From positions 1,488,001 to 1,552,000 of the forward strand of contig NZ_CP095043.1 of NCBI RefSeq assembly GCF_022919175.1: DNA of 64,000 nt, in the 5' to 3' direction. Below are positions 56,229-64,000 of this stretch, piece by piece. The notes under the pieces were generated by a model that saw nothing but the letters and a program-made list of their open reading frames with translations, was not told where the DNA came from and did no database searches. The DNA comes from Leucobacter rhizosphaerae. Lineage in GTDB: Bacteria > Actinomycetota > Actinomycetes > Actinomycetales > Microbacteriaceae. Each line of letters opens with the position of its first letter. The first letter of the stretch is position 1. The translations under genes and the position numbers were made by a program.

Positions 56229-57848
56229 CTATTCTGCACGCTCGGGCTGCGACCCCGGTGCTCCCCGGTCGCCGAGCCCGGAGGCCGTGTCGGCCGCGTG
56301 CTGCGCGGTGTCGGCGGCCTCGGCAGCGACGGACGCCGCCGAATCCGAAAGGGTGTCGGCCGCGTCGGCGAGCGAATCCGCGGATCGACCGAGGTGCGCG
56401 GCACTCTCCTCGCTGATCAGGCCCGCGGCGCGGCGCGGCTCCGACTGCGAGGCGCGGCCCGCGGCGGCACCCGCGGCGCCTCCGGCGACGACGCCGTTGA
56501 GCATGCCGACCAGGTCGATGCCCACGGTGTCCTTGGCCATCTCGAGCAGCCCCTTGATGTTGCCCATCGCGTCGCCCGCAACCCTGGAGGTGCCATCGGC
56601 GGAGACGACGGTCATGTTGTCGATCGCACCGATCGCCTCGGCGTACTTGCTCGCGATCTCCGGCAGCAGGTGGATGAGTTCCTGCGCCAGCACGGCCTGC
56701 GACTGCGTCTCGAGCGCGCGGGCCCGCGCGTCGATCGCGATGGCCTCGGCCGTACCCTTCGCCTCGAGTGCAGCCGCCTCGGCGCGCCCCTCGCGCTCGA
56801 GCGCCTCAGACGCGGCGATACGCGCGGCGCGGTTCGCGAGGCCCTCGCGCTCGACGGCCTGCGCACGTCCGTCGGCGGCGGAGACCGCCGCGGCCGCGTC
56901 AGCCTTCGCCAGCGCCTCGACCCGGTAGGCCTCGGCCTCGGCGACCGCGCGCACGTCGGCGTTCAGCTGCTCGGTGCGGAGCGCGACCTCCTTCTGCGCG
57001 GTGATCTGCTTCTGCTGCACGATGGCCTGCTGCTGGATCGCTTCCTCGAGCGGTTCCGCGGCGGAGGCCTGCGCGGTGGCCTTGTCCGTCTCGACCTGGA
57101 TCTCGGCCTGGCGCAGCTTCAGCTCGCGGTTGCGATCGAGCAGCACCCGCTCGGCGGCGATCTTCGCCTCCTGCGACGCCTGGTAGGCGTTCGTCTCGGC
57201 GATGTCCGCCTGCTGGCGCACCTTCGCGGCCTCGGGACGACCGATGTTCGTGATGTAGTCGGCTCCGTCGCGGATCTCCTGGATCTGCAGGGTGTCGACC
57301 ACGAGGCCCTGCTTGGTGAGCGCCTCCTCCGCCGCTTCGAGCACACTCTGCGCGACGACCGCGCGATCCCGAATGATCTGCAGCACCGTCAGACCACCGA
57401 TGATCGAGCGGAGCGAGCCCGAGAGCACCTCCTGCGTCGACTCGTCGATCTCGTCGGAGTTCGAGAGGAATCGCTGGGCGGCCGCGCGGATCATCTCCTG
57501 CGCACCGCCGACCTTGACGACCGCGACAGCCTGCGCCTGGATGGTGATGCCGTCGGTGGTCTGAGCCTCGGTCGTGATGGTGAGGCGGCGGGACCGCAGC
57601 GAGATCGTGAACGACTTCTGCACGAACGGCACGACGAACACGCCGCCGCCCGTGACGACCTTCTGCCCGGAGAGGTCGCGGCTCTTGTGGCCGGCCGCGT
57701 CGACGACCTCCTTGCCCTTGCCTCCCGTCACGATGATCGCCTCGTCCGGCTTCGCGATGCGATAGCGCTTGATGATGACGAGTGCGATGAGCACCAGCGC
57801 GATGATGGCGCCGAAGACACCCACGATGGCGGGACTAGCAAGGAACAT
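56229..57848 (-). CDS. Flotillin-like SPFH protein
   Basis: The 539-residue protein has an N-terminal membrane helix (residues about 5-28), an SPFH domain (KPDEAIIVTGG to about residue 195), a long Glu/Ala-rich coiled coil (about 215-390; KAEIQ-type repeats such as EALAKADAAAAVSAADGRAQ) and an Ala-rich tail. Flotillins scaffold membrane microdomains. ATG 57848 is chosen because CGGAG lies 6 bases upstream. It is the middle gene of an NfeD-flotillin-PH operon. Confidence 0.93.
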   Translation of the reverse strand: MFLASPAIVGVFGAIIALVLIALVIIKRYRIAKPDEAIIVTGGKGKEVVDAAGHKSRDLSGQKVVTGGGVFVVPFVQKSFTISLRSRRLTITTEAQTTDGITIQAQAVAVVKVGGAQEMIRAAAQRFLSNSDEIDESTQEVLSGSLRSIIGGLTVLQIIRDRAVVAQSVLEAAEEALTKQGLVVDTLQIQEIRDGADYITNIGRPEAAKVRQQADIAETNAYQASQEAKIAAERVLLDRNRELKLRQAEIQVETDKATAQASAAEPLEEAIQQQAIVQQKQITAQKEVALRTEQLNADVRAVAEAEAYRVEALAKADAAAAVSAADGRAQAVEREGLANRAARIAASEALEREGRAEAAALEAKGTAEAIAIDARARALETQSQAVLAQELIHLLPEIASKYAEAIGAIDNMTVVSADGTSRVAGDAMGNIKGLLEMAKDTVGIDLVGMLNGVVAGGAAGAAAGRASQSEPRRAAGLISEESAAHLGRSADSLADAADTLSDSAASVAAEAADTAQHAADTASGLGDRGAPGSQPERAE

Positions 57849-57885
57849 GTGTTCTCCGATCAATCAGGTCGGTCGGTCAGTCGGT

Positions 57886-58452
57886 CTACGGGGTCTCGGG
57901 GAGCGCGGACTCGGGGAGCACGGGCTCGACGCGCACGGACGTCGAGGTCACGGTCTGCACGACGCGGATCGCGGTGCCACGCGCGATCGGTGCGTCGGCG
58001 GTGGCGGAGAGGGAGACGCGCTCGCCGTGGCGCGTGATGGCCACCTCGCCGAGGCCGCCCGCCGGGATCGCGAGCACGACCGAGCCGACGGAGCCGATCA
58101 GGTCCTCACCGCTCAACGCCGTACTCGATTCGGCGCCCCGGATCAGCCGGGTCAGCCACCACGCGGCGGCACCGCCGAGGAGGCCCGCGGCGGCACCCAT
58201 GATGGAGGCCACGGGGGTGTCCATCCCGGCGCCGACCCCCGCAAACGCGGTGAAGCCGAAGATGGAGGTGAACGCGGCGATCGTCGTGAGACTCAGGGGT
58301 CCGTCGCCGAAGTCGAAGGCGTCGAAGATGCCGTCGAGCAGGAGCGAGATGAGGAGCAGCACGCCGCCGACGATCCCGATCACCAGGAAGATACCGCCGG
58401 CGAAGAGGGAGCCGTCGAGGAGCCGCTCGATCCAGTTCATGATGCCGTCCAC
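57886..58452 (-). CDS. NfeD-like membrane protein with OB-fold domain
   Basis: The 188-residue protein has a short N-terminal region, several hydrophobic helices (about 15-40, 55-75, 82-105) and a C-terminal beta-rich OB-like domain (SGEDLIGSVGSVVLAIPAGGLGEV). NfeD proteins pair with SPFH proteins. GTG 58452 is chosen because GGGAGG lies 6 bases upstream. It is the first gene of the operon that continues into flotillin. Confidence 0.85.
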   Translation of the reverse strand: MDGIMNWIERLLDGSLFAGGIFLVIGIVGGVLLLISLLLDGIFDAFDFGDGPLSLTTIAAFTSIFGFTAFAGVGAGMDTPVASIMGAAAGLLGGAAAWWLTRLIRGAESSTALSGEDLIGSVGSVVLAIPAGGLGEVAITRHGERVSLSATADAPIARGTAIRVVQTVTSTSVRVEPVLPESALPETP

Positions 58453-58493
58453 ATCGCACCTCCCTGTTGCGCTCGTCCCAGAAGTCTTGCGCC

Positions 58494-58541
58494 GGTCACG
58501 TCCTGCATTGGTGACGTCCTGCGCAGGTCACGTCCCGCGCT
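58494..58541. repeat. Three tandem 16-bp repeats upstream of the NfeD-flotillin operon
   Basis: Units GGTCACGTCCTGCATT, GGTGACGTCCTGCGCA and GGTCACGTCCCGCGCT run end to end, with a partial fourth starting GGTCCTCC. They lie 42-90 bp before the NfeD-like GTG, a position suited to a regulator. Confidence 0.6.
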
Positions 58542-58594
58542 GGTCCTCCAAGTCTACAGACGCGCGTCGTTCCGTCGCCTGCCGGTGTCCTCAT

Positions 58595-58644
58595 GTGAAC
58601 GCACCTCCACCGTGCGGGCGCCCGCAGCGTGCATCTGCGTTCAC
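58595..58644 (-). terminator. Hairpin at the end of the dpp genes
   Basis: GTGAACGCA (58595-58603) pairs with TGCGTTCAC (58636-58644) around an inner perfect palindrome TGCGGGCGCCCGCA (58613-58626). It overlaps the stop codon of the fused transporter gene. Confidence 0.6.
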
Positions 58645-61103
58645 TCGGGACGGGGCGGGATCCGCGGCACCGCCTCGAGCAGCGCGCGCCCGTACGCCGT
58701 GGCCGGGTGCGCGAAGAAGTCGCCGTCACCATGCTCGACCACGGCCCCCGCACGCATCACCACGACCCGCTCGCACAGCTCGTGCACCACCGCGAGATCG
58801 TGGGAGATGAACACGAGCGTCAGCCCGAGCTCCCGTCGGAGTTCGCCGAGCAGCTCGATCACGACCGCCTGCACCGAAACGTCGAGCGCGCTCGTCACCT
58901 CGTCGGCGATCAGCACGCGGGGCTCGACGGCGAGCGCACGCGCCAGCGCCACCCGCTGCCGCTGCCCCCCGGAGAGTTCGTGCGGGTAAGCGCGGGCGGT
59001 CCCGGGATCGAGGCGCACGAGCGCGAGCAGGTCACCGACGGACCGCCGCGTGCAATGGAGTCGGATGAGCTCGCGGAGGGTCTGGCCGACGGTCATCCGC
59101 GGGTTCAAGGAGGACGTCGGATCCTGCGGCACCAATTGGATGCGCGGATCGCGCCGCCGCCGGAGCGGCGCGCCGTCGAGGTGGATCGTGCCGCCGGCGA
59201 GCGGCAGCTGCCCCGCGATCGCCCGGGCCACGGAGGTCTTGCCCGATCCGGACTCGCCGACGATGCCGAGCGCGCCGCCCGACGGCACCGCGAAGCTCAC
59301 GTCGCGTGCGGCGATGAACCCGCCGTAGCGGACCTCGAGGCCTCGCACGCCGAGCGCCGGGAGCACCCCGGCAGTGCCTTCCCCGGTCGTTGCAGCGACG
59401 CGCGCCTCGGACGCTGCGGTCGATGACGGCGCATCCGTCGCGAGGGGCGGCAGTGCGGGCACGGCGTCGAGCAGCGCACGCGTCCCGGGATCGCGCGGGG
59501 CCGAGAGCACGCGCTCCGTCTCCCCGACCTCGATGATCCGGCCGTCGCGCATCACGGCGACCCGGTCGCACATCGATGCCACCACGGCGAGGTCGTGGCT
59601 CACGAACACGAGCGTCAGCCCGCGCTCCCGGCGCAGATCGTCGAGCAGCGCGAGCACCCGACGCTGCACCGTGACGTCGAGCGCGGTGGTGGGCTCGTCG
59701 CAGAGCAGCACCGCGGGATCCCCCGCGAGCGCCATCGCGATGACCACACGCTGACGCTGCCCGCCGGAGAGCTGATGCGGGTACGACCGCGCGATCCGCT
59801 CGGGGTCGGGGAGCTGCACGAGACGGAGGAGTTCGAGCACCTCCGGCGTCGCGACACCCTGGCCGGCGCCACGGCCGGCGCCACGGCCGGCGCGCAGCGC
59901 CTCGCGCACCTGCGACCCCACCCGTGCGAGCGGGTCGAGCGCGGTGAGGGGATCCTGGAACACCATGCCGATCGCGCCACCGACCTCGATCTCACCGTCG
60001 GTCCGCCGCACGCCGGTGGGCAGCAGGCCGAGCATCGCCCGCAGCGTGAGGCTCTTCCCGGACCCCGATTCCCCCACGACTCCGAGCGTGCCACCCGGGG
60101 CGACGTCGAGATCGATCCCGTGCACGAGCTCCCGCGATGTGCTCGCGCCCGATCCCGAACCGGGTCCCGACCCTGCCGACGCGATCCTGAGCCCGCGGAC
60201 CCGCACGCGACCGGCCTCCACGCCGCCCGCCTCAGCGCTCGGGATCCCGGCGGCGCGACCGCCACGCCCCCGCGACCTGCCCAGGGCGGACACGCGCAGC
60301 ACATCGCCGAGCCCGTCGCCGAGCAGGGACAGCGCGATCCCGGTCAGCACGACCGCGAGTCCCGGGATCGCGCTCAGCCACCACTGCGTGGTGATGAACT
60401 GCTGCCCGTCCGCGATCATGGTGCCCCAGTCGGGGGTCGGCGGCTGGATCCCGAGCCCGAGATACCCGAGCGTGACCACGGCCACCATGATGAGCACGAT
60501 CTCGGTGGCGAGCAGCACGAGCGCCTGCGGCAGCACGTTCGGGAGGACGTGGCGGAGCAGCAAGCGCGCGTGCGAGAGTCCGCCGCCGCGAGCGGCCTGC
60601 ACCCAACCCGAGTCCCGCAGCGACGCCGTCATCGCCCCCAGCACGCGCGCGTACCCCACCCAGCCGACGAGCGCGAAGGCGACGATGATGCCCCCCTCGC
60701 CGGCCCCCACGGCGAAGACGATGGCGATCACGATCACGTAGAACGGAAAAGCGATCACCGTGTCGGTCACGCGGGACGCGATCCAGTCGGTCGCCCCGCC
60801 GAAGTACCCGGCCACGAGGCCGACGACCACACCGATGACAAACGGGGCGGCCGCCGCTGTGAGGGCGATGCGGAGATCGGTCTGCGCCGCGAACAGCATG
60901 CGCGAGAGCACGTCGCGACCGAGCTGATCGGTGCCGAACCAGTGCGCGGGCGAGGGCGGCTGCAGGCCGCCCGTGAGGTTCTGGGCGCTCGGTGCGTACG
61001 GGGCGATGACGGGGGCGAGGATCGCGGCCAGCAGGATCAGCCCGAAGAGCACGCCCCCGGCCCGGAGGGTGCGCGACGCGAGGGCGCGCTGCCCGGCCCT
61101 CAT
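58641..61103 (-). CDS. Peptide ABC importer: permease and two ATPases in one protein
   Basis: The 820-residue protein fuses three subunits. Residues about 1-270 are a DppC/OppC-type permease with the ATPase-docking loop near 168-190 (AARGGGLSHARLLLRHVLPN). Residues about 298-555 are a DppD-type ATPase (Walker A GESGSGKS at 344-351, signature LSGGQRQR at about 445-452, Walker B AVLLCDEPTTALD). Residues about 580-820 are a DppF-type ATPase (second GESGSGKT at 616-623). Linkers at 275-320 and 553-580 are Gly/Ser/Ala-rich, and a 12-bp repeat (59861-59893) encodes GRGA units. Start overlaps dppB by 4 bp. Confidence 0.93.
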   Translation of the reverse strand: MRAGQRALASRTLRAGGVLFGLILLAAILAPVIAPYAPSAQNLTGGLQPPSPAHWFGTDQLGRDVLSRMLFAAQTDLRIALTAAAAPFVIGVVVGLVAGYFGGATDWIASRVTDTVIAFPFYVIVIAIVFAVGAGEGGIIVAFALVGWVGYARVLGAMTASLRDSGWVQAARGGGLSHARLLLRHVLPNVLPQALVLLATEIVLIMVAVVTLGYLGLGIQPPTPDWGTMIADGQQFITTQWWLSAIPGLAVVLTGIALSLLGDGLGDVLRVSALGRSRGRGGRAAGIPSAEAGGVEAGRVRVRGLRIASAGSGPGSGSGASTSRELVHGIDLDVAPGGTLGVVGESGSGKSLTLRAMLGLLPTGVRRTDGEIEVGGAIGMVFQDPLTALDPLARVGSQVREALRAGRGAGRGAGQGVATPEVLELLRLVQLPDPERIARSYPHQLSGGQRQRVVIAMALAGDPAVLLCDEPTTALDVTVQRRVLALLDDLRRERGLTLVFVSHDLAVVASMCDRVAVMRDGRIIEVGETERVLSAPRDPGTRALLDAVPALPPLATDAPSSTAASEARVAATTGEGTAGVLPALGVRGLEVRYGGFIAARDVSFAVPSGGALGIVGESGSGKTSVARAIAGQLPLAGGTIHLDGAPLRRRRDPRIQLVPQDPTSSLNPRMTVGQTLRELIRLHCTRRSVGDLLALVRLDPGTARAYPHELSGGQRQRVALARALAVEPRVLIADEVTSALDVSVQAVVIELLGELRRELGLTLVFISHDLAVVHELCERVVVMRAGAVVEHGDGDFFAHPATAYGRALLEAVPRIPPRPE

Positions 61104-62149
61104 GAGCGATCCTCCGGGGTCGGATCGGCGTCGGGCGCGGCGGGCTGGATCGCGGGCGCGGCATCGAGAGCCGCCGCGGCATCGAGCGCGGGCGCGATCC
61201 TGAGCCGCGGATCCAGCAGTGCGGCGAGCAGCCCGGCGACCGTCGTGACGAGCACCACGACGATCGCGCAGTACAGCGCGACCCCCTGCACCACGGGGAA
61301 GTCCCGGCTGCCGATCGACTGGAAGAGGAGGGTGCCGAGGCCGTTGATCCCGAACACCTTCTCGACCACGAGGGTGCCTCCGACGAGGTAGGCCGTGTTG
61401 ACGCTCAGCAGGGTGAGTGTGGGGAGCGCCGCGTTGCGGAGGACGTGACGTGTCAGGATGCTGCGCTCGGGCACGCGCGCGGCACGCAGCGTCGTGACGA
61501 AGTCGGCGTCAAGCACCTCGAGCAGCTGCGCCCGGAGCGACCGGATCAGCGGTGGCGCCAGGCCGAGCGCGACGGCGAGCGCCGGCAGGAAGAGGCTGCG
61601 CAGCGGTTCACCGGGCCCGGATCCCACGCCCCCGACCGGGAACCAGCGCAGGTGCACGGCGAAGAGGATGATGAGCAGCAGACCGATCCAGAAGAGCGGC
61701 ATGCCCATGCCGACCGTGGGCAGGATCCGGACCACGTGGTCGACCCAGCCGTCCTTGCCGCGCGCTGCCGCGACCGCGAGCGGCACCGCGATGAGGATTG
61801 CGAGCAGCACCGCGAGGGCCACGATCCCGAGGCTGACGGGCGCACGTTCGAAGACGAGCTCGCGTGTGGAGACGCCCGAGACGAGGGAGTCGCCGGTGTC
61901 GAACTGGGTGACGACCTGCGTGACGAAGGCGAGGAACTGCTGCCAGAGCGGGAGATCGAGGCCCAGCTCCGCGCGCAGGGCGGCGAGGGACTCGGGGGTG
62001 GCGCGCTCGCCGAGGATCATGGCGGCGGGATCGCCGGGCACGATCCGGAGCAGGAAGAACACCGCGACCACCACGCCGAGGACGACGGGCACGAGGCGCG
62101 CCAGGGAGCGCCCCACGACTCGCACCACTCGACCGGTCCGCATCTTCAC
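61100..62149 (-). CDS. Peptide ABC importer permease, DppB-like
   Basis: The 349-residue permease has about six membrane helices, the N-terminal LRIVPGDPAAMILGERATPES typical of DppB/OppB, and the docking loop TLRAARVPERSILTRHVLRN. The tail after residue 315 is Ala/Asp/Pro-rich. GTG 62149 is chosen because TACGCT lies 6 bp upstream; ATG 62143 is the alternative. It is coupled to the fused permease-ATPase gene by a 4-bp overlap. Confidence 0.92.
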   Translation of the reverse strand: MKMRTGRVVRVVGRSLARLVPVVLGVVVAVFFLLRIVPGDPAAMILGERATPESLAALRAELGLDLPLWQQFLAFVTQVVTQFDTGDSLVSGVSTRELVFERAPVSLGIVALAVLLAILIAVPLAVAAARGKDGWVDHVVRILPTVGMGMPLFWIGLLLIILFAVHLRWFPVGGVGSGPGEPLRSLFLPALAVALGLAPPLIRSLRAQLLEVLDADFVTTLRAARVPERSILTRHVLRNAALPTLTLLSVNTAYLVGGTLVVEKVFGINGLGTLLFQSIGSRDFPVVQGVALYCAIVVVLVTTVAGLLAALLDPRLRIAPALDAAAALDAAPAIQPAAPDADPTPEDRS

Positions 62150-62155
62150 CGCCTC

Positions 62156-62161
62156 AGCGTA
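62156..62161 (-). promoter_or_regulatory. dppB leaderless -10 box
   Basis: TACGCT on the minus strand, spacer GAGGCG, then GTG at 62149. It would let the permease and ATPases be transcribed apart from the binding protein. Confidence 0.5.
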
Positions 62162-62203
62162 TCTCTCGGCGTGCACGATCCCCGACGCCGGTCTCTCCCT
62201 CGT

Positions 62204-62253
62204 GTGAGCGATTTCTGTTGGATTTCGCGGAAATCTCAACAGAAATCGCTCAC
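62204..62253 (-). terminator. Hairpin between the binding protein and dppB
   Basis: A perfect 17-bp outer stem (62204-62220 with 62237-62253; GTGAGCGATTTCTGTTG) continues into GATTTC/GAAATC with one bulged base and a 3-base loop, about 23 paired bases. It is AT-richer than its surroundings and lies just after the binding-protein stop. Confidence 0.75.
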
Positions 62254-62279
62254 GCAAGGAGAGGCCGGGGATGCCAGCC

Positions 62280-63869
62280 TCAGGAGCCCGCGAGCCAGAC
62301 GTCCTGGAACCGCACGCTGCCGTTCGGCAGCACCGCGAAGCCCTGCACCTCGGCGGTGGTCGCCTTCAGGTTCGACGGGAAGAAGAGCGGGATGTAGGGC
62401 ACCTGCTCCGCGAGGATCTCCTGGATCTCGAGGTAGATGGCCTCGCGGGCGTCGCCGTTCGGGGTCTCGCGCCCTTCGTGCATGAGCTCGGTCACCCGCT
62501 CATCGGTGAAGTGCGTCCAGTAGGACTTGCTGAAGCCCTCGGGATCGGCCTGGAACGTGATGAACCCGTTCGGATCCGGCGCGTCCGACTGCCCGCTGTT
62601 GAGCATGAAGTCGAAGTCGTACGCGAAGAACCGCTCCCGGAAGACCGCGATGTCGAGCTGCTCGATCTCGACCGTGATGCCGATCTCGGCGAGCGACTCC
62701 TGCACGATCTGCGCGATCTGCGCGCGCTGCGAGTTGCCGCTCGCGATCAGCAGCGTCGTGGAGAAGCCGTCGGGGTAGGCCGACTTCGCCAGTTCGGCCT
62801 TCGCCGCCGCGAGATCGTGCTCGAGCGCAATGCCCGGCTCAGCATTGGCGGAATACAGAATGCTCGGCGGCAGGAGCACGTTCGCGACCTCGGCGGTGTC
62901 GAACGTGGTGGCGGCCGTGATCCCCTCGCGGTCGAGGGCATGGGCGATCGCGCGCCGCACGTGCTCGTCGGCGAACTGCTCGCGCTCGGTGTTGAAGAAG
63001 ACCTGCTCGGTGGCCCACGACTCGGTCTGGCTCAGCACCGTGTCGGCCGCTGCATCGACCTCGGCCGCGTTCGCCGCGGGCACCGTGTCGATCGCGTCGA
63101 TCTGCCCGGCCGCGAGCTGCTGCCGGAGCTGCGTGTCATCCGCGATGAAGCGGTAGACGAGCCCGTCGAGGTAGGGCTTGCCCTCCTGCCAGTAGTGCTC
63201 GTTCTTCACGAAGCTGATGTCGCCGTTCGGATCCCACTCGTCCACGACGAACGGCCCCGTGCCGATGGGATCCGCGAAGAACTCCTCCTCGGTCTGCCCG
63301 CCGAAGTCGGCCGGGAAGATGCCGTTCGCAAAGCCCGAGAGCTCGGAGAGGAACGGCGTGTAGGGGCCGCTGAGCGTGATCGTGACATCCCGCTCCCCCG
63401 TCGCCTCGATGGACTCGATGGGGGCCGTGAGCGGCAGCGGCCCGCCGACCTCGAGGTGGCGATTGAGGGAGAAGACGACGTCGTCGGGGGTGACGGGATC
63501 CCCATTCGAGAACGACACCCCGTCGCGCAGCGTGAACGTGTAGACCAGACCGGCCTCGTCGACCTCGTAGTCGGCGAGCCAGGGAATGATCTCGCCGCTC
63601 TCATCAAAGCTGACGAGGGGCTCGAAGATCTTGTCGATCGCAAAGGCGTTGTTCGCCGTGATCTGCTGGTTCAGATCGAGGTCGTTCACGGCGGCGACGC
63701 GGCCGAACGTGAGGGTGCCTCCGCTCACGGGATCGGCGCCGGCCTCGGACGGGGCGGGGCCGGATCCCGCGGCGCAGGCGCTCAGCAGCATCGCTGCGGC
63801 GAGCGCGGCGGCAGCCGCGGAGATCCCGCGCCGACGGGTACGGGATCGCGGGGAGGTGGTGCGGGTCAC
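62280..63869 (-). CDS. Peptide ABC importer substrate-binding lipoprotein
   Basis: The 529-residue SBP_bac_5 (cluster C) protein has a signal peptide with a lipobox (LSAC; Cys32) and then GGTLTFGRVAAVNDLDLNQQ, FTLRDGVSFSNGDPVTPDDV and the usual two-lobed fold. It captures peptides or related solutes for the DppB and DppC-DppD-DppF proteins encoded downstream. The N-terminus is Arg-rich (RSRTRRRG). GTG start with AGAGGA 6 bases upstream; it overlaps a partial upstream frame by 4 bp. Confidence 0.93.
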   Translation of the reverse strand: MTRTTSPRSRTRRRGISAAAAALAAAMLLSACAAGSGPAPSEAGADPVSGGTLTFGRVAAVNDLDLNQQITANNAFAIDKIFEPLVSFDESGEIIPWLADYEVDEAGLVYTFTLRDGVSFSNGDPVTPDDVVFSLNRHLEVGGPLPLTAPIESIEATGERDVTITLSGPYTPFLSELSGFANGIFPADFGGQTEEEFFADPIGTGPFVVDEWDPNGDISFVKNEHYWQEGKPYLDGLVYRFIADDTQLRQQLAAGQIDAIDTVPAANAAEVDAAADTVLSQTESWATEQVFFNTEREQFADEHVRRAIAHALDREGITAATTFDTAEVANVLLPPSILYSANAEPGIALEHDLAAAKAELAKSAYPDGFSTTLLIASGNSQRAQIAQIVQESLAEIGITVEIEQLDIAVFRERFFAYDFDFMLNSGQSDAPDPNGFITFQADPEGFSKSYWTHFTDERVTELMHEGRETPNGDAREAIYLEIQEILAEQVPYIPLFFPSNLKATTAEVQGFAVLPNGSVRFQDVWLAGS

Positions 63870-64000
63870 GGAGCATCCTCTCGGGTGGTCGACGGGGTCG
63901 ACGGGGTGGCGGGGGTGATGGGGTTCGGGAGCGTCGGCGGGATCGGGAGCGTCGGCGGGTTCGGGAGCACCGGCGGGTCCGGGAGCACCGGCGGGTCCGG
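63866..64000 (-). CDS. Partial Pro-rich frame running off the right edge
   Basis: An open frame of 44 codons enters from the right edge and ends in a TGA that overlaps the binding-protein GTG (GTGA). It encodes hexapeptide repeats of the type P-x-P-P-(V/T)-L and then a Thr/Pro-rich end. It could be the disordered C-terminus of a protein encoded just outside the window, or only a DNA repeat with an open frame. Confidence 0.4.
   Translation of the reverse strand, partial: PDPPVLPDPPVLPNPPTLPIPPTLPNPITPATPSTPSTTREDAP
63926..64000. repeat. 18-bp tandem repeat at the right edge
   Basis: Four units of the form CGGGAGCRYCGGCGGGWY (63926-63943, 63944-63961, 63962-63979, 63980-63997), and a fifth starting at 63998. 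The array continues beyond the window. The period is a multiple of three, in keeping with coding use. Confidence 0.75.

Noticed and set aside
58494..58541. CRISPR array
   Set aside because: The repeats abut with no spacers and no cas genes lie nearby.
59861..59893. Transposon or attachment site at the 12-bp repeat in the fused transporter
   Set aside because: It is an in-frame coding repeat of GRGA units in a linker, best explained by slippage.

Overview
The window is a high-GC, gene-dense actinobacterial chromosome segment. Gene content and order point to the family Microbacteriaceae, possibly a Leucobacter-like organism (inference from family resemblance; no database was searched). Supporting signs are a CarD regulator, the non-mevalonate IspD/IspF pair, a PurS/PurQ/small-PurL system, a TopA with a Lys/Ala-rich tail, a tad pilus locus between acs and topA, and a PASTA penicillin-binding protein next to a metallophosphoesterase. 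No rRNA, tRNA, CRISPR array, insertion sequence or prophage was seen.

Layout. 1-2.7 kb: lipoprotein, carD, ispD-ispF. 2.9-17.6 kb: a dispersed purine island (purM, purF, purD, purC, purS-purQ, purL) interleaved with two tandem tatA genes, an SCP-like protein, a VOC protein, a BenE-type transporter, an SRPBCC protein with a long acidic tail, a GNAT acetyltransferase and a Pro/Gln-rich membrane protein. 17.8-25.1 kb: tmk-topA, then a tad-type locus (tadA, a TadB/C membrane protein, a Flp-like DUF4244 pilin, TadE, and a TadE-like protein fused to an M23 peptidase). 25.3-31.7 kb: acs, RidA and DUF4177 proteins, bifunctional PBP and metallophosphoesterase. 31.8-41.4 kb: lysC-asd, dnaX-recR, pta-ackA. 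41.5-50 kb: a CrtI-like oxidoreductase, a secreted subtilisin/sedolisin-like protease with a sortase-like tail, and a heterodimeric ABC exporter. 50-54.5 kb: rplJ-rplL with an L10 leader, and a response regulator coupled to a CtpE-like P-type ATPase. 54.8-58.5 kb: a YqaJ-type nuclease and an NfeD/flotillin/PH-domain membrane operon. 58.6-64 kb: a peptide ABC importer in which one permease and both ATPases form a single polypeptide.

Expression. At least thirteen genes have an xAxxxT hexamer exactly 6-7 bp before an ATG or GTG and no Shine-Dalgarno sequence, the signature of leaderless transcription; this decides many starts given here. Others (carD, topA, lysC, rplJ, rplL, the Flp-like pilin, nfeD) have clear Shine-Dalgarno sites. 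Gene ends are often marked by long hairpins, and several of these share arm sequences.

Most of the window is housekeeping. The parts most worth a second look are the TadE-M23 fusion, the one-chain DppC-DppD-DppF protein, the repeated hairpin family, the duplicated TatA module, and the 16-bp tandem repeat in front of the flotillin operon.
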